From NCBI RefSeq assembly GCF_019038595.1, contig NZ_JAHOPF010000002.1:1-64000 (forward strand): a stretch of 64,000 nt of DNA, read 5' to 3'. Below, in pieces: positions 6,638 through 14,644 of the stretch. Both the position numbers and the translations under genes were made by a program. Source of the DNA: Kaistella soli (lineage in GTDB: Bacteria; Bacteroidota; Bacteroidia; Flavobacteriales; Weeksellaceae). The notes beneath the pieces were generated by a model that saw only the letters and a list, made by a program, of their open reading frames with translations, was not told the DNA's origin and ran no database searches. Within the stretch, counting starts at the first letter, position 1, and the number at the start of each line of letters is the position of its first letter.

Positions 6638-7564
6638 ATGCACGGGCTCATCACCAAATCTACCGGCAGCTGGTATCAGGTTCTGGAACAGGAAACCGGA
6701 AAGTTTTTTGAAGCCAGAATCCGCGGAAAATTCAAACTGATTAAAACCAGGCTCACCAATCCGCTGGCGGTGGGCGACAGGGTAGAGTTTTCTCTGGAGC
6801 AGGACGATGTCGCATGGATTACGAAGATAGAACCGAGAAAAAACTATCTTATCAGAAAATCGGTGAATCTTTCGAAAGAAGCACATATCATTGCTTCCAA
6901 TATTGATGTAGCCTGTTTTATATATACTTTGATACATCCGGAAACATCTCTTGGATTTCTTGACAGGTTTTTGGCGTGTTGCGAAGCGTACAACATTAAA
7001 CCTTTGATTCTGTTCAATAAAATGGATGTTTTAAACGATGAAGCACAAGAAGTCGTCGAAAATATCCGGGCACTTTATGAACATATTGGTTATGAAACCC
7101 TGGAGATCTCTTCCTATTCGAAACTGAATTTAGAAACGCTGCAGGATATCATTAAAGACAAAGTCTCTGTTTTTTTCGGTCATTCAGGAAGTGGGAAGTC
7201 TACTTTGGTGAATGCGATGCAGCCCGATTTGAATATTAAAACTTCTGAAATTTCGGCATCACAGCTGAAAGGAAAACACACCACCACTTTTGCCCAGATG
7301 CATTTCTGGGATTTTGGAGGCAGCGTGATCGATACGCCGGGTGTCCGCGAATTTGCGATGATTGATGTGGAAAAAGAAGAAATTCAGCATTATTTCCCTG
7401 AAATTTTCAGGACAGGAAGAGAGTGTAAATTCCATAACTGCATGCACATCAACGAGCCGAAATGCGCCGTGCTGGCCAATCTGGAGACCGGTGAAATCGA
7501 AGAGACCCGCTATCTGACCTACTTAAAACTCATGGAAGAAGCAGAAGAAAACACTGCGCAATAA
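6638..7564 (+). CDS. rsgA: Small-ribosomal-subunit GTPase RsgA
   Basis: The 308-residue protein is the circularly permuted GTPase that acts late in 30S subunit maturation. An OB-fold N-terminal domain (about 1-70) precedes the permuted G domain, where NKMD (G4) comes before the P-loop 'GHSGSGKST' and then 'DTPGVREF' (G3). The C-terminal zinc knuckle reads C-x4-C-x-H-x5-C ('CKFHNCMHINEPKC'). Its length is normal for the family. It starts 24 nt after the DAHP synthase stop, so a shared transcript is likely. Confidence 0.95.
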   Translation: MHGLITKSTGSWYQVLEQETGKFFEARIRGKFKLIKTRLTNPLAVGDRVEFSLEQDDVAWITKIEPRKNYLIRKSVNLSKEAHIIASNIDVACFIYTLIHPETSLGFLDRFLACCEAYNIKPLILFNKMDVLNDEAQEVVENIRALYEHIGYETLEISSYSKLNLETLQDIIKDKVSVFFGHSGSGKSTLVNAMQPDLNIKTSEISASQLKGKHTTTFAQMHFWDFGGSVIDTPGVREFAMIDVEKEEIQHYFPEIFRTGRECKFHNCMHINEPKCAVLANLETGEIEETRYLTYLKLMEEAEENTAQ

Positions 7565-7565
7565 A

Positions 7566-7685
7566 AAACCCAGCCGAAGCTGGGTAAAAACTAATAACCA
7601 TGAAAACTCAAATTAAACATGAGAATCGGAATGTAAATTACAATATCCGTGCCAAATAAATTCGGCTCCTCATCATGAGAATTTT
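7566..7685 (-). ncRNA. Candidate small RNA, minus strand, divergent from ndk
   Basis: A minus-strand -7 box TACATTTG (7698 to 7691) and a minus-strand intrinsic terminator about 110 nt further on (7585 to 7568: ACCCAGC, UUCG loop, GCTGGGT, then six T) frame a short transcript. No protein-coding frame of note exists on that strand. A plus-strand micro-frame at 7600-7659 (19 codons) overlaps it but has no support. Identity of the RNA is unknown. Confidence 0.45.
7568..7585 (-). terminator. UUCG-loop intrinsic terminator acting on the minus strand
   Basis: The perfect 7-bp stem ACCCAGC/GCTGGGT carries a TTCG tetraloop when read on the minus strand and is followed by TTTTTTAT. On the plus strand it has no T tract, so it does not obviously end the rsgA transcript. 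Confidence 0.75.
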
Positions 7686-7690
7686 CATTA

Positions 7691-7698
7691 CAAATGTA
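7691..7698 (-). promoter_or_regulatory. -7 box TACATTTG for the minus-strand small transcript
   Basis: TACATTTG (minus strand) fits TAnnTTTG. It sits back to back with the ndk -7 box, 12 bp apart. A CAAA at 7724-7727 would be a -33 TTTG on this strand, but at a rather long spacing. Confidence 0.4.
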
Positions 7699-7710
7699 AG
7701 AACTTTTTTG

Positions 7711-7718
7711 TACTTTTG
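7711..7718 (+). promoter_or_regulatory. -7 box TACTTTTG of ndk
   Basis: TACTTTTG followed by C fits the Bacteroidota -7 consensus and lies 21 nt before the ndk ATG at 7740. It overlaps the TTG at 7716 that would otherwise give a longer frame, arguing for the 7740 start. Confidence 0.6.
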
Positions 7719-7739
7719 CAGCACAAAAAAACAAGATAT

Positions 7740-8159
7740 ATGTCAGGTAAAATTACATTCACCATGATCAAACCGGATGCTGTTGCAGATGGTCACATCG
7801 GTGCTATTTTAGGGAAAATCGCAGAAGGAGGTTTTAAAATCAAAGCTTTGAAACTTACTCAGCTGACCGTTGCTGATGCGCAGAAATTTTATGCAGTTCA
7901 TTCTGAAAGACCTTTTTACGGAGAATTGGTAGATTTCATGAGCTCAGGACCAATCGTTGCGGCGGTTCTTGAAAAAGACAATGCTGTTGAAGATTTCAGA
8001 ACTTTGATCGGGGCTACAAATCCTGCTGAAGCTGCTGAAGGAACCATCAGAAAAATGTTTGCAAGAAGCATCGGGGAAAATGCAGTTCACGGATCTGATT
8101 CTGATGAAAACGCTTTGATCGAGGCTCAGTTTCATTTTTCCGGAAGAGAGATTTTCTAA
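7740..8159 (+). CDS. ndk: Nucleoside diphosphate kinase
   Basis: Ndk transfers the gamma phosphate of ATP to nucleoside diphosphates via a phosphohistidine. The 139-residue product begins '[15 protein letters not shown]' and contains the active-site histidine in 'NAVHGSDS', the expected length and motif for the family. The start at 7740 is chosen over the upstream TTG because that TTG lies inside the promoter box and family members start at this methionine. It is monocistronic, with its own promoter and a strong terminator at 8182-8211. Confidence 0.97.
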   Translation: MSGKITFTMIKPDAVADGHIGAILGKIAEGGFKIKALKLTQLTVADAQKFYAVHSERPFYGELVDFMSSGPIVAAVLEKDNAVEDFRTLIGATNPAEAAEGTIRKMFARSIGENAVHGSDSDENALIEAQFHFSGREIF

Positions 8160-8181
8160 TTCTTCTGAAAAATTAAATATA

Positions 8182-8211
8182 AAACAGGCTGTCAAAACTG
8201 ACAGCCTGTTT
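8182..8211 (+). terminator. Terminator of ndk
   Basis: A perfect 13-bp stem AAACAGGCTGTCA/TGACAGCCTGTTT with an AAAC loop is followed by a T-rich tail (TTATTTTTTT). Confidence 0.9.
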
Positions 8212-8235
8212 TTATTTTTTTAATACCGACCCACT

Positions 8236-8312
8236 AGCCCCGATAGAAGCGGCATCCTTTTTTTTCATGGGAAAGCCGTGGCAAAAAAAGATACAGCGGA
8301 TAGCGGGATAAA
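8236..8312. repeat. Dispersed hairpin repeat, copy 1
   Basis: The stretch runs from AGCCCCGATAGAAGCGGCAT to AGATACAGCGGATAGCGGGA. The two ends are imperfect inverted copies, and a T8/A7 stem with CATGG/CCGTG closes the middle, so the whole folds as one long hairpin. A second copy lies at 49300-49371. Both sit between convergent genes. I recall this sequence type as recurrent in flavobacterial intergenic regions (not searched). Confidence 0.7.
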
Positions 8313-8316
8313 GCTC

Positions 8317-8967
8317 CTAAATTTTCAGAAGCTCAATAGTTCTTTCAGGATTTTCTGAGGAAAAAACCGCATTTCCGGCAACCAGAACATCAGCGCCGGC
8401 TTCGAAAAGTTTTGCTGCATTATCCAGATTCACTCCGCCGTCAACCTGAATTAACGCGGTAGAATTGTTGGAAAGGATTAAATCTTTTGTTTCAGCAATT
8501 TTCTTGTAGGTGTTTTCAATAAATTTCTGGCCTCCAAACCCAGGATTCACGCTCATCAACAGCACTAAATCTACATCGGAAATGATGTCTTCGAGCATCA
8601 GCACAGGCGTCGCAGGATTCAGAACCACTCCGGCTTTTGCGTCTTTATCCTGAATCAAACTGATGGTGCGGTGAAGATGCGTACACGCTTCATAATGCAC
8701 GGAAATGAGGTCTGCGCCCATATCGATAAACTCCTCAATATATTTTTCAGGTTCAACGATCATCAGGTGAACATCCACAAACTTTTTGGAAAATTTCTGC
8801 ACGGTTTTCATTACCGGAAATCCAAAAGAAATGTTCGGGACAAATCTTCCGTCCATCACATCAACATGCAGCCAGTCTGCCTGAGAACGGTTGAGCATTT
8901 CGATATCCCTTTCCAGGTTTCCGAAATCTGCCGAGAGCAGGGAAGGAGCGATCAGTTTTGTTTTCAT
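8317..8967 (-). CDS. rpe: Ribulose-phosphate 3-epimerase
   Basis: Rpe interconverts ribulose 5-phosphate and xylulose 5-phosphate in the pentose phosphate pathway. The 216-residue TIM barrel shows 'APSLLSADFGNLERD' at the N-terminus, 'DVMDGRFVPNISFG' with the metal-binding Asp, 'VDVHLMIVEP', 'MSVNPGFGGQKF' and 'VDGGVN'. Length and motif order are normal. It lies 54 nt downstream of the M42 peptidase gene on the same strand and may be co-transcribed with it. Confidence 0.96.
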   Translation of the reverse strand: MKTKLIAPSLLSADFGNLERDIEMLNRSQADWLHVDVMDGRFVPNISFGFPVMKTVQKFSKKFVDVHLMIVEPEKYIEEFIDMGADLISVHYEACTHLHRTISLIQDKDAKAGVVLNPATPVLMLEDIISDVDLVLLMSVNPGFGGQKFIENTYKKIAETKDLILSNNSTALIQVDGGVNLDNAAKLFEAGADVLVAGNAVFSSENPERTIELLKI

Positions 8968-9021
8968 TTTTGAGTTGATTTTTCTTTTTATTATTTCAGT
9001 TTACTTTTCGGGAAGGAAGAT

Positions 9022-10098
9022 TTAGTGGTATTTCAGTTTCATGTCCGGCTTGATCTGCAGCAGTGTTTCATAAATTAATTTAATCACATTAGAAACATCT
9101 TCTTTGGATACCATTTCTACCGTTGTGTGCATATAACGCAACGGAAGAGAAATCAGTGCTGAAGGAACGCCGCCGTTGGAATGCGCGAATGCATCGGTAT
9201 CGGTTCCTGTTGCCCGGCTTGCTGCAGCTCTCTGAAACGGGATTTCCTTGGTTTTTGCGGTATCTACAATAAGTTCGCGGATAACGTGATGAACGCTGGG
9301 TGCAAAGAAAACAACGGGCCCGTCGCCACATTTCTGGTCGCCTTCTTTTTTCTTTTCAATCATCGGAGTAGTCGTATCATGGGTGACATCGGTGATGATG
9401 GCAATGTTAGGTTTAATGGTGTCTGCGATCATATCGGCTCCGTATAAACCAACTTCTTCCTGTACGGAATTGGTTATGTAAAGTCCGAAAGGGATTTTCT
9501 TTTTGTTTTCTTTTAACAGACGGGCCACTTCGGCAATCATAAATCCGCCGATTCGGTTATCCAGCGCTCTGCAGACAAAATATCGGTCATTCAGTTCGAA
9601 AAATTCGTCAGGATAGGTAATCATTGTCCCTACGAAAACTCCTAAATCTTCCACTTCTTTTTTGGTGGTTGCGCCGCAGTCGATAAAAATATTTTCGAGT
9701 TTCGGAACCGGTTCGTTGGAACTTACGCCTCGGGTATGAATGGCCGGCCAACCGAAAACACCTTTTACTATTCCTTTTTCTCCGTGAATGTTGACCACTT
9801 TTGAAGGGGCAATCATCTGGTCGGAACCGCCGTTTCTGATGACATAAATTAACCCTTCATCCGTAATGTAGTTCACATACCAGGAAATTTCGTCAGCATG
9901 GGCTTCAATTACCACTTTAAATTCAGCTTCCGGATTGATGATTCCATAACAGGTTCCGTAATGGTCGAATTCAATTTTGTCAACAAATGGCTTGATGTAT
10001 TCCATCCAGGCTTTTTGTCCGTTATGCTCGTAACCGGTTGGACTTGCAGTGTTTAGATATTCTTCTAAAAATTTAATGGATTTATTTTCAAATTTCAT
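9022..10098 (-). CDS. M42-family aminopeptidase
   Basis: This 358-residue cytosolic metallopeptidase of the M42 (glutamyl aminopeptidase/FrvX-like) family trims N-terminal residues from peptides in large tetrahedral particles. Ligand and catalytic segments are visible in order: 'EAHADEI' (His, Asp), 'RALDNRIGG' (bridging Asp), 'QEEVGLYGA' (Glu-Glu base and ligand), 'ITDVTHD' and the late 'MHTTVEMVS' (His). The PA-like insertion domain lies at about 75-170. No signal peptide is seen. Substrate preference cannot be read from the sequence. Confidence 0.93.
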   Translation of the reverse strand: MKFENKSIKFLEEYLNTASPTGYEHNGQKAWMEYIKPFVDKIEFDHYGTCYGIINPEAEFKVVIEAHADEISWYVNYITDEGLIYVIRNGGSDQMIAPSKVVNIHGEKGIVKGVFGWPAIHTRGVSSNEPVPKLENIFIDCGATTKKEVEDLGVFVGTMITYPDEFFELNDRYFVCRALDNRIGGFMIAEVARLLKENKKKIPFGLYITNSVQEEVGLYGADMIADTIKPNIAIITDVTHDTTTPMIEKKKEGDQKCGDGPVVFFAPSVHHVIRELIVDTAKTKEIPFQRAAASRATGTDTDAFAHSNGGVPSALISLPLRYMHTTVEMVSKEDVSNVIKLIYETLLQIKPDMKLKYH

Positions 10099-10152
10099 AA
10101 AAAAGGGAATGAATTTTGTTAGTAATATTTGATTTTATAGGAAGTAAAAGTA

Positions 10153-10860
10153 ATGAAATTTAATAAACTGATAGGTACCTTTCTTCTGTTTTCGGCGCTT
10201 TTAGTCAACGCACAGAAGGATTCACTTTTTACACCAAAACCTTTAAGCCAATATCCACCGGAACTTTTAAAAACCGACGAGTTTGGAAATAAATACTATT
10301 ACGACGAAGCACAGAAAGCAAAAATATACGAAATTGACGGAGAAAATGTTGTGGTAATGGATGAGCTGGTGCTCCTGAACAAGCCGAGATTCAACAATCA
10401 GCTTGATCAGAACTATTACTTCTTTCTCAATAAAAAGCTCAACCGCGTGTACCCGCTTTTTGTAACCGCTTTGGCGCAGTATGAGGACATACAGAAAGAT
10501 TTAAAAGATATGGACAAGCGTTCTCAGCGAAGGTATGTGGAAAGCCGGCAAAAGGCTTTGGCTGATCAGTACGAGCTGCAGCTGAAAGATTTAACCACAA
10601 CCGAAGGGAAGGTTTTTGCAAAACTGATGAACCGCGCCACCGGTAAAACGGTGTACGAAATCATCAAAGAGCTCCGCGGCGGATGGAGTGCTTTCTGGTG
10701 GAACGTAAAAGGCAATATCGCTGATGTTGACCTTAAAGAACCCTACGACCCGCACAAAAACAGGTCGGACGAATTTGTGGAATCTCTTCTTCAAAGCAAC
10801 TGGAATGCCGGGTATTTTCAGCCTTATCCGGGTTATCTGAATTTTAAAATCAAGAAATAA
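10153..10860 (+). CDS. DUF4294-type secreted protein
   Basis: The 235-residue protein has a signal peptide (cleavage after 'LLVNA', residue ~20) and a conserved-looking domain with 'NQLDQNYYFFLNKKLNRVYPLF', an 'EDIQKDLKDMDKRSQRRYVE' helix and 'GKTVYEIIKELRGGWSAFWW'. I recognise the pattern as DUF4294, often next to M42 peptidase genes in Flavobacteriia (recalled). No catalytic motif is visible and the function is unknown. It is divergent from the M42 gene and followed after 4 nt by the S1/P1-type nuclease gene, so these two exported proteins are probably co-transcribed. Confidence 0.8.
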   Translation: MKFNKLIGTFLLFSALLVNAQKDSLFTPKPLSQYPPELLKTDEFGNKYYYDEAQKAKIYEIDGENVVVMDELVLLNKPRFNNQLDQNYYFFLNKKLNRVYPLFVTALAQYEDIQKDLKDMDKRSQRRYVESRQKALADQYELQLKDLTTTEGKVFAKLMNRATGKTVYEIIKELRGGWSAFWWNVKGNIADVDLKEPYDPHKNRSDEFVESLLQSNWNAGYFQPYPGYLNFKIKK

Positions 10861-10864
10861 ATTA

Positions 10865-11656
10865 ATGAAAAAGTTTTTTTTAAACTTAGTGCCTTTACTT
10901 GCGGTATTGAGTTTTACTTCCGTTTATGCTTACGGAACGACAGGGCACCGCGTTGTTGCGGAAATTGCTGAAAATCACCTTTCGGGAAAAGCGAAAAGAC
11001 ATCTTAAGAAGATTATCGGAGACGAAACACTGGCGTATTGGGCAAACTGGCCGGATTTTATCAAATCTGACACCACCGGAGTCTGGAAACATACCGATCA
11101 GTGGCATTATGTGAACATTAATCCCCAACCGAACTTGAAAATGTTTTCCGACAGCCTACAGGCTCAGACCGGTCCTAATCTTTATACCCAGATCAAAACC
11201 CTTTCTGCGCAGATTAAAGACAAAAACACTTCCGATAAAGACAGAGAAATTGCTTTAAGATTTCTTATTCATTTAGTAGGGGATTCTTCCCAGCCGATGC
11301 ACGTCGGAAGAGCAGAAGACCTTGGCGGAAACAGAATAAAGCTGAAGTTTTTTGGAGAAAACACCAATCTGCATACACTTTGGGATTCCAAACTGATTGA
11401 TTTCCAAAAATACAGCTATACAGAATACGCGAGAGTTCTGGATGTAAAATCTAAAGAGGAAGTAAAACAGATACAGTCCGGAACGCTTGAAGAATGGCTT
11501 TATGACAGTCATCAGAGCGCCAATAAAATTTACGCAAACACTTTAATGGACGGTTCTTATTCCTATGATTACAATTACAAATTTGCCGGCCTTATGGAAC
11601 AGCAGCTGTTGTACGGAGGTTTAAGACTTGCTAAGATTCTGAACGAAATTTTATAG
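10865..11656 (+). CDS. Secreted S1/P1-type nuclease
   Basis: This 263-residue exported zinc nuclease should degrade single-stranded DNA or RNA, or 3'-nucleotides. A signal peptide ends at about 'SVYA'. The mature protein starts 'YGTTGHRVVAEIAE', with Tyr where fungal P1/S1 nucleases have the zinc-binding N-terminal Trp. Further ligand segments are 'DQWHYVNI', 'HLVGDSSQPMHVG' and 'NLHTLWDSKLID'. It lies 4 nt after the DUF4294 gene. Role: nutrient phosphate/nucleotide scavenging is likely but inferred. Confidence 0.92.
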   Translation: MKKFFLNLVPLLAVLSFTSVYAYGTTGHRVVAEIAENHLSGKAKRHLKKIIGDETLAYWANWPDFIKSDTTGVWKHTDQWHYVNINPQPNLKMFSDSLQAQTGPNLYTQIKTLSAQIKDKNTSDKDREIALRFLIHLVGDSSQPMHVGRAEDLGGNRIKLKFFGENTNLHTLWDSKLIDFQKYSYTEYARVLDVKSKEEVKQIQSGTLEEWLYDSHQSANKIYANTLMDGSYSYDYNYKFAGLMEQQLLYGGLRLAKILNEIL

Positions 11657-12067
11657 AAATTTTTCTTTCAGTTTTTCAAAAACAATTTTATCTACAGGTA
11701 AAGGAAATGGGTTCTCATCAGTATCGATGGGAATCCATTCTGTTTTTTCAATGCACGGATCCATGATCAGAAATTCATTTTCATCTTCTATTTCAACGTG
11801 ATAATATACCGTTAAAAGTTGCTCATTATCCCGGAAACGCGATACCAAAAAATCTTCCTGGGTATATAAATGACCGATGATTTTAATCTTTACATTCAGC
11901 TCTTCCTCGAATTCGCGGTGAAGACATTCCAGCACACCTTCCCCGAATTCCAGTCCGCCGCCCGGAAGTTTCATCAGATGCTCGCCCGCATATTCTTCGT
12001 GCAGAACCAAAACCTTTCTGTCTTTTACTGCGGCAGCGTACACCCTGATATTCATTTTGTCGATCAT
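11651..12067 (-). CDS. Nudix hydrolase
   Basis: The 138-residue protein carries a complete Nudix box, 'GGGLEFGEGVLECLHREFEEELN' in split view: G-x5-E-x7-REFEEEL. It should cleave a nucleoside diphosphate linked to another group, though the substrate cannot be predicted. It is cytosolic, with no signal peptide. Its 3' end overlaps the end of the convergent nuclease gene by 6 bp. Family members of this size act in nucleotide-pool cleaning. Confidence 0.88.
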   Translation of the reverse strand: MIDKMNIRVYAAAVKDRKVLVLHEEYAGEHLMKLPGGGLEFGEGVLECLHREFEEELNVKIKIIGHLYTQEDFLVSRFRDNEQLLTVYYHVEIEDENEFLIMDPCIEKTEWIPIDTDENPFPLPVDKIVFEKLKEKFL

Positions 12068-12111
12068 GATTGATTTTTTTTTTTGAAGTTAGACAAAGTT
12101 ATTAAAATTCA

Positions 12112-12789
12112 TCAATCATTTTTTACGGCATTAATCATTTCCCTTTTTCCCGGAGGTCCGGCTTTTTTTTCTATTTTAAAATTGAGCTCCTGAAGGATTC
12201 TTCGCACACTTCCTTTGGAGGAATACGTGGTAAGCAGACCGCCTTTTTCCATTTTGTCTGAAACCATTTCGAATAAAGGTTTTTCCCATAAATCGGGCTG
12301 CACCCTAGCTCCGAAACAGTCATAATAAACCAGATTAATCTTCGGTAAATCAAGGTTTTTCAGGTCGAAGAAATCGCAGTGGAATTTGGTGAAGTGAAAA
12401 TTGGGCAGAATTTCGGTAGATTTGTTCCATTCGCAGTCATGAATTTTATGATAATAATTTTTCATTTTGCTGTCCTTAAAAAATGAATCATAACCTAATT
12501 CATCCACTTCCTTTTTATTTACGGGATATTTTTCAATCGTAAAGAATTTCACAATATGACTTTTGTCAGTTTTCAAAAATTCATCAATAGTGACTAAAAC
12601 ATTAAGACCTGTCCCAAAACCGAGTTCTAAAATGTTAATTTCATAAAAATCAACCAGATTTAATCCATTTTTGATAAAGACATGTACTGCCTCCTGAAGT
12701 GCTCCGTGATGCGAATGATAATTCTCATTAAGATCATTGATATATAGTGTTTTACTGCCGTCAGCGGTCGTTTTTATTTCTCTTTCCAT
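12112..12789 (-). CDS. mnmD: tRNA U34 methyltransferase MnmD
   Basis: MnmD is the stand-alone methyltransferase counterpart of the MnmC C-terminal activity, completing 5-methylaminomethyl(-2-thio)uridine at the wobble position. The 225-residue protein shows 'TADGSKTLY', 'YHSHHGALQEAVHVF', the SAM-binding 'NILELGFGTGLNV' and the late 'YYDCFGARVQPDLW' and 'GPPGKREM' segments. The start is set at ATG 12789; the longer frame would need a TTG at 12804. It is separated from the divergent ilvE gene by an 84-bp promoter region. Confidence 0.88.
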   Translation of the reverse strand: MEREIKTTADGSKTLYINDLNENYHSHHGALQEAVHVFIKNGLNLVDFYEINILELGFGTGLNVLVTIDEFLKTDKSHIVKFFTIEKYPVNKKEVDELGYDSFFKDSKMKNYYHKIHDCEWNKSTEILPNFHFTKFHCDFFDLKNLDLPKINLVYYDCFGARVQPDLWEKPLFEMVSDKMEKGGLLTTYSSKGSVRRILQELNFKIEKKAGPPGKREMINAVKND

Positions 12790-12840
12790 CTTAAATTTTT
12801 TCAAAATTAATTTAAAATTTTGATATTTAAAAAATTATAT

Positions 12841-12848
12841 TAAATTTG
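12841..12848 (+). promoter_or_regulatory. Promoter of ilvE
   Basis: TAAATTTG is a perfect -7 box, with TTTG at 12821-12824 as a -33 element (16-bp spacer). The box ends 25 nt before the ilvE ATG. Confidence 0.6.
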
Positions 12849-12873
12849 TAGAACATCAATTAAATTTTTTAAA

Positions 12874-13947
12874 ATGATAATTCAAAAAACTACAAATCCA
12901 AGAATTTCAACTTTCGATCCTGAGAATTTTTCGTTTGGAAATACTTTTATCGACCACATGGTCATCTGCGAATTTGAAGACGGCAAATGGGGTGATGTGA
13001 AGCTGGTTCCTTACGGTGCGCTGCCATTTTCACCTGCGATGATGGGTGTAAACTATGGCCAGGCATGTTTCGAAGGAATGAAAGCCTATAAAGATAAAGA
13101 CGGCCAGGTTTTCCTTTTCCGTCCGGAGAAGAATTTCGCCAGAATTAATAAATCAGCTACCCGTCTTGCAATGCCGGAAATTACTGAAGAAATGTTTTTG
13201 GATGGCTTGAAAGCTTTGGTTGATATCGACCGTGCATGGATCCCTCAGGGAGAAGGAAATGCTTTATATATCCGCCCTTTGATTTTTGCTACGGAGGAAG
13301 CTTTAAAAGCAAGAATATCCAATAAATATATGTTCGCGATTGTTGCAACTCCTGCAAAAAGCTATTATACTGAGCCGGTTTCAGTTTTAATTTCAGATTT
13401 CTATTCAAGAGCAGCAAACGGTGGAGTAGGTTCTGCAAAAGCAGCCGGAAATTATGCAGCTTCTTTTTATCCTACACAGTTAGCGATTGAGGAAGGTTAT
13501 GAGCAAATCATCTGGACCGACGATGCAACGCACGAATATTTCGAGGAAAGCGGTACAATGAATGTTTTTGTAAGAATTAACGATACTATTTATACGCCGC
13601 CAACTTCAGAAAAAATTCTTGACGGAATTACCAGAGACAGTTTCATACAGCTGGCTAAAAAAAGAGGTATCGAAGTGAAAGTGGAACCAGTGGCAGTGAA
13701 AACGGTCATTGAAGCGCAGAAAAACGGAACCCTGAAAGAAGTATGGGGCGTAGGAACTGCAGTAGTGACAAGCGTTTTCCGTGCTTTAGGTTACAAAGGG
13801 GAAAAGCTGGAACTTCCATCACTTTCTCCTGAAGAAAGTTTTGCATTAACCTTACAGAAAGATTTGGTAAATATCCAGACCAACCATTCAGAAGATCCTT
13901 TTGGATGGAGAGTTTTGGTTGAAAAAAAGATTTTGGAAACTGTATAG
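12874..13947 (+). CDS. ilvE: Branched-chain amino-acid aminotransferase
   Basis: This 357-residue fold-type IV PLP enzyme transfers amino groups between glutamate and leucine, isoleucine or valine. Visible signatures are 'YGQACFEGMKAY', 'FRPEKNFARINKSA', the PLP lysine K189 in 'GVGSAKAAGNYAAS', and 'EESGTMNVFV', followed by 'ILDGITRDSF' and 'WGVGTAVVTSV'. Length fits the eukaryote-like (class II) BCAT subgroup common in Bacteroidota. It is monocistronic, with its own promoter and a terminator at 13974. Confidence 0.95.
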   Translation: MIIQKTTNPRISTFDPENFSFGNTFIDHMVICEFEDGKWGDVKLVPYGALPFSPAMMGVNYGQACFEGMKAYKDKDGQVFLFRPEKNFARINKSATRLAMPEITEEMFLDGLKALVDIDRAWIPQGEGNALYIRPLIFATEEALKARISNKYMFAIVATPAKSYYTEPVSVLISDFYSRAANGGVGSAKAAGNYAASFYPTQLAIEEGYEQIIWTDDATHEYFEESGTMNVFVRINDTIYTPPTSEKILDGITRDSFIQLAKKRGIEVKVEPVAVKTVIEAQKNGTLKEVWGVGTAVVTSVFRALGYKGEKLELPSLSPEESFALTLQKDLVNIQTNHSEDPFGWRVLVEKKILETV

Positions 13948-13973
13948 TTTGAATTAAAACAATATAAAAAAAG

Positions 13974-13993
13974 CCGGGAAAATTTTATCCCGG
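13974..13993 (+). terminator. Terminator of ilvE
   Basis: The stem CCGGGA/TCCCGG has flanking A and T runs and is followed by TTTTTT. Confidence 0.85.
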
Positions 13994-14122
13994 TTTTTTC
14001 GTTTTATCATTTGATACGAATTGCTTATTTTCGCAAAAGTTTTTATGGAATCGCTTTAATTTTAAATGCCTTTTTTATTTGAATTCATCGATTGCGGAAG
14101 GCTCAAAAGTTAATATTTACAT

Positions 14123-14632
14123 TTGAAAAGAATATTTTTAATATCGTCACTAGTGCTCATCGGCTGTGCTCAGAACCAGCAGACTCATCCTCCTGTAGGC
14201 GGTTTTTTGAGTGAAAAGGATTTGACTACTTCTAAAAACAGAGCTAAAAATCTCAACGCAACGGAAAGAATACAAATTCAGGACTGGGTGAATAGCCAGC
14301 AGGAAAAGTTTTATCCGATGAGCCTTAATTACTGGGTAAACGTAGAGAATCTGCGGCAGAATCCTAAGAAAAATGATGGAGAAACCGTTTCATACCAGTA
14401 TGACATGTACGATTTTGATGGGGTAAAACTGTATGAAACTCCTAAAAAAAATATTAACGTTCAGTTAGGGCATTTCGAAGAATTAAAAGCGGTGGAAGAT
14501 GCCTTGAGATATCTGAATAAAGATCAGGAAGCTACTCTTTTAGTACCGTCAGTTCTGGCTTTCGGAACTTACGGAGACAATGAAAAGATTCCGAACGATA
14601 TGCCTTTAATCATCAAAATAAAAATACTGTAA
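14123..14632 (+). CDS. gldI: GldI-like FKBP-type prolyl isomerase lipoprotein
   Basis: The 169-residue lipoprotein (MKRIFLISSLVLIGC, lipidated Cys15) has a single FKBP-like domain with 'VSYQYDMYDFDGVKLYE', 'LGHFEELKAVEDALRYLNKDQEATLLVPSVLAFG' in pieces, and a 'PLIIKIKIL' end. It resembles GldI, the FKBP lipoprotein needed for gliding/T9SS-dependent motility in Flavobacterium. The only start that keeps the lipoprotein signal is a TTG at 14123, because no in-frame ATG lies nearby. FKBP active-site aromatics are poorly kept, so it may be a chaperone more than an isomerase. It lies 12 nt before the dual isomerase gene, so an envelope-folding operon is likely. Confidence 0.75.
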   Translation: MKRIFLISSLVLIGCAQNQQTHPPVGGFLSEKDLTTSKNRAKNLNATERIQIQDWVNSQQEKFYPMSLNYWVNVENLRQNPKKNDGETVSYQYDMYDFDGVKLYETPKKNINVQLGHFEELKAVEDALRYLNKDQEATLLVPSVLAFGTYGDNEKIPNDMPLIIKIKIL

Positions 14633-14644
14633 AAATTAAAGTTA

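Noticed and set aside
7600-7659. Plus-strand 19-codon frame starting [10 protein letters not shown]
   Set aside because: It is very short, with no ribosome or promoter support, and is better explained as the complement of a minus-strand RNA.
14118-14125. TACATTTG as a promoter of the GldI-like gene
   Set aside because: It overlaps the only possible start codon (TTG 14123), so transcription would begin inside the gene; probably chance.
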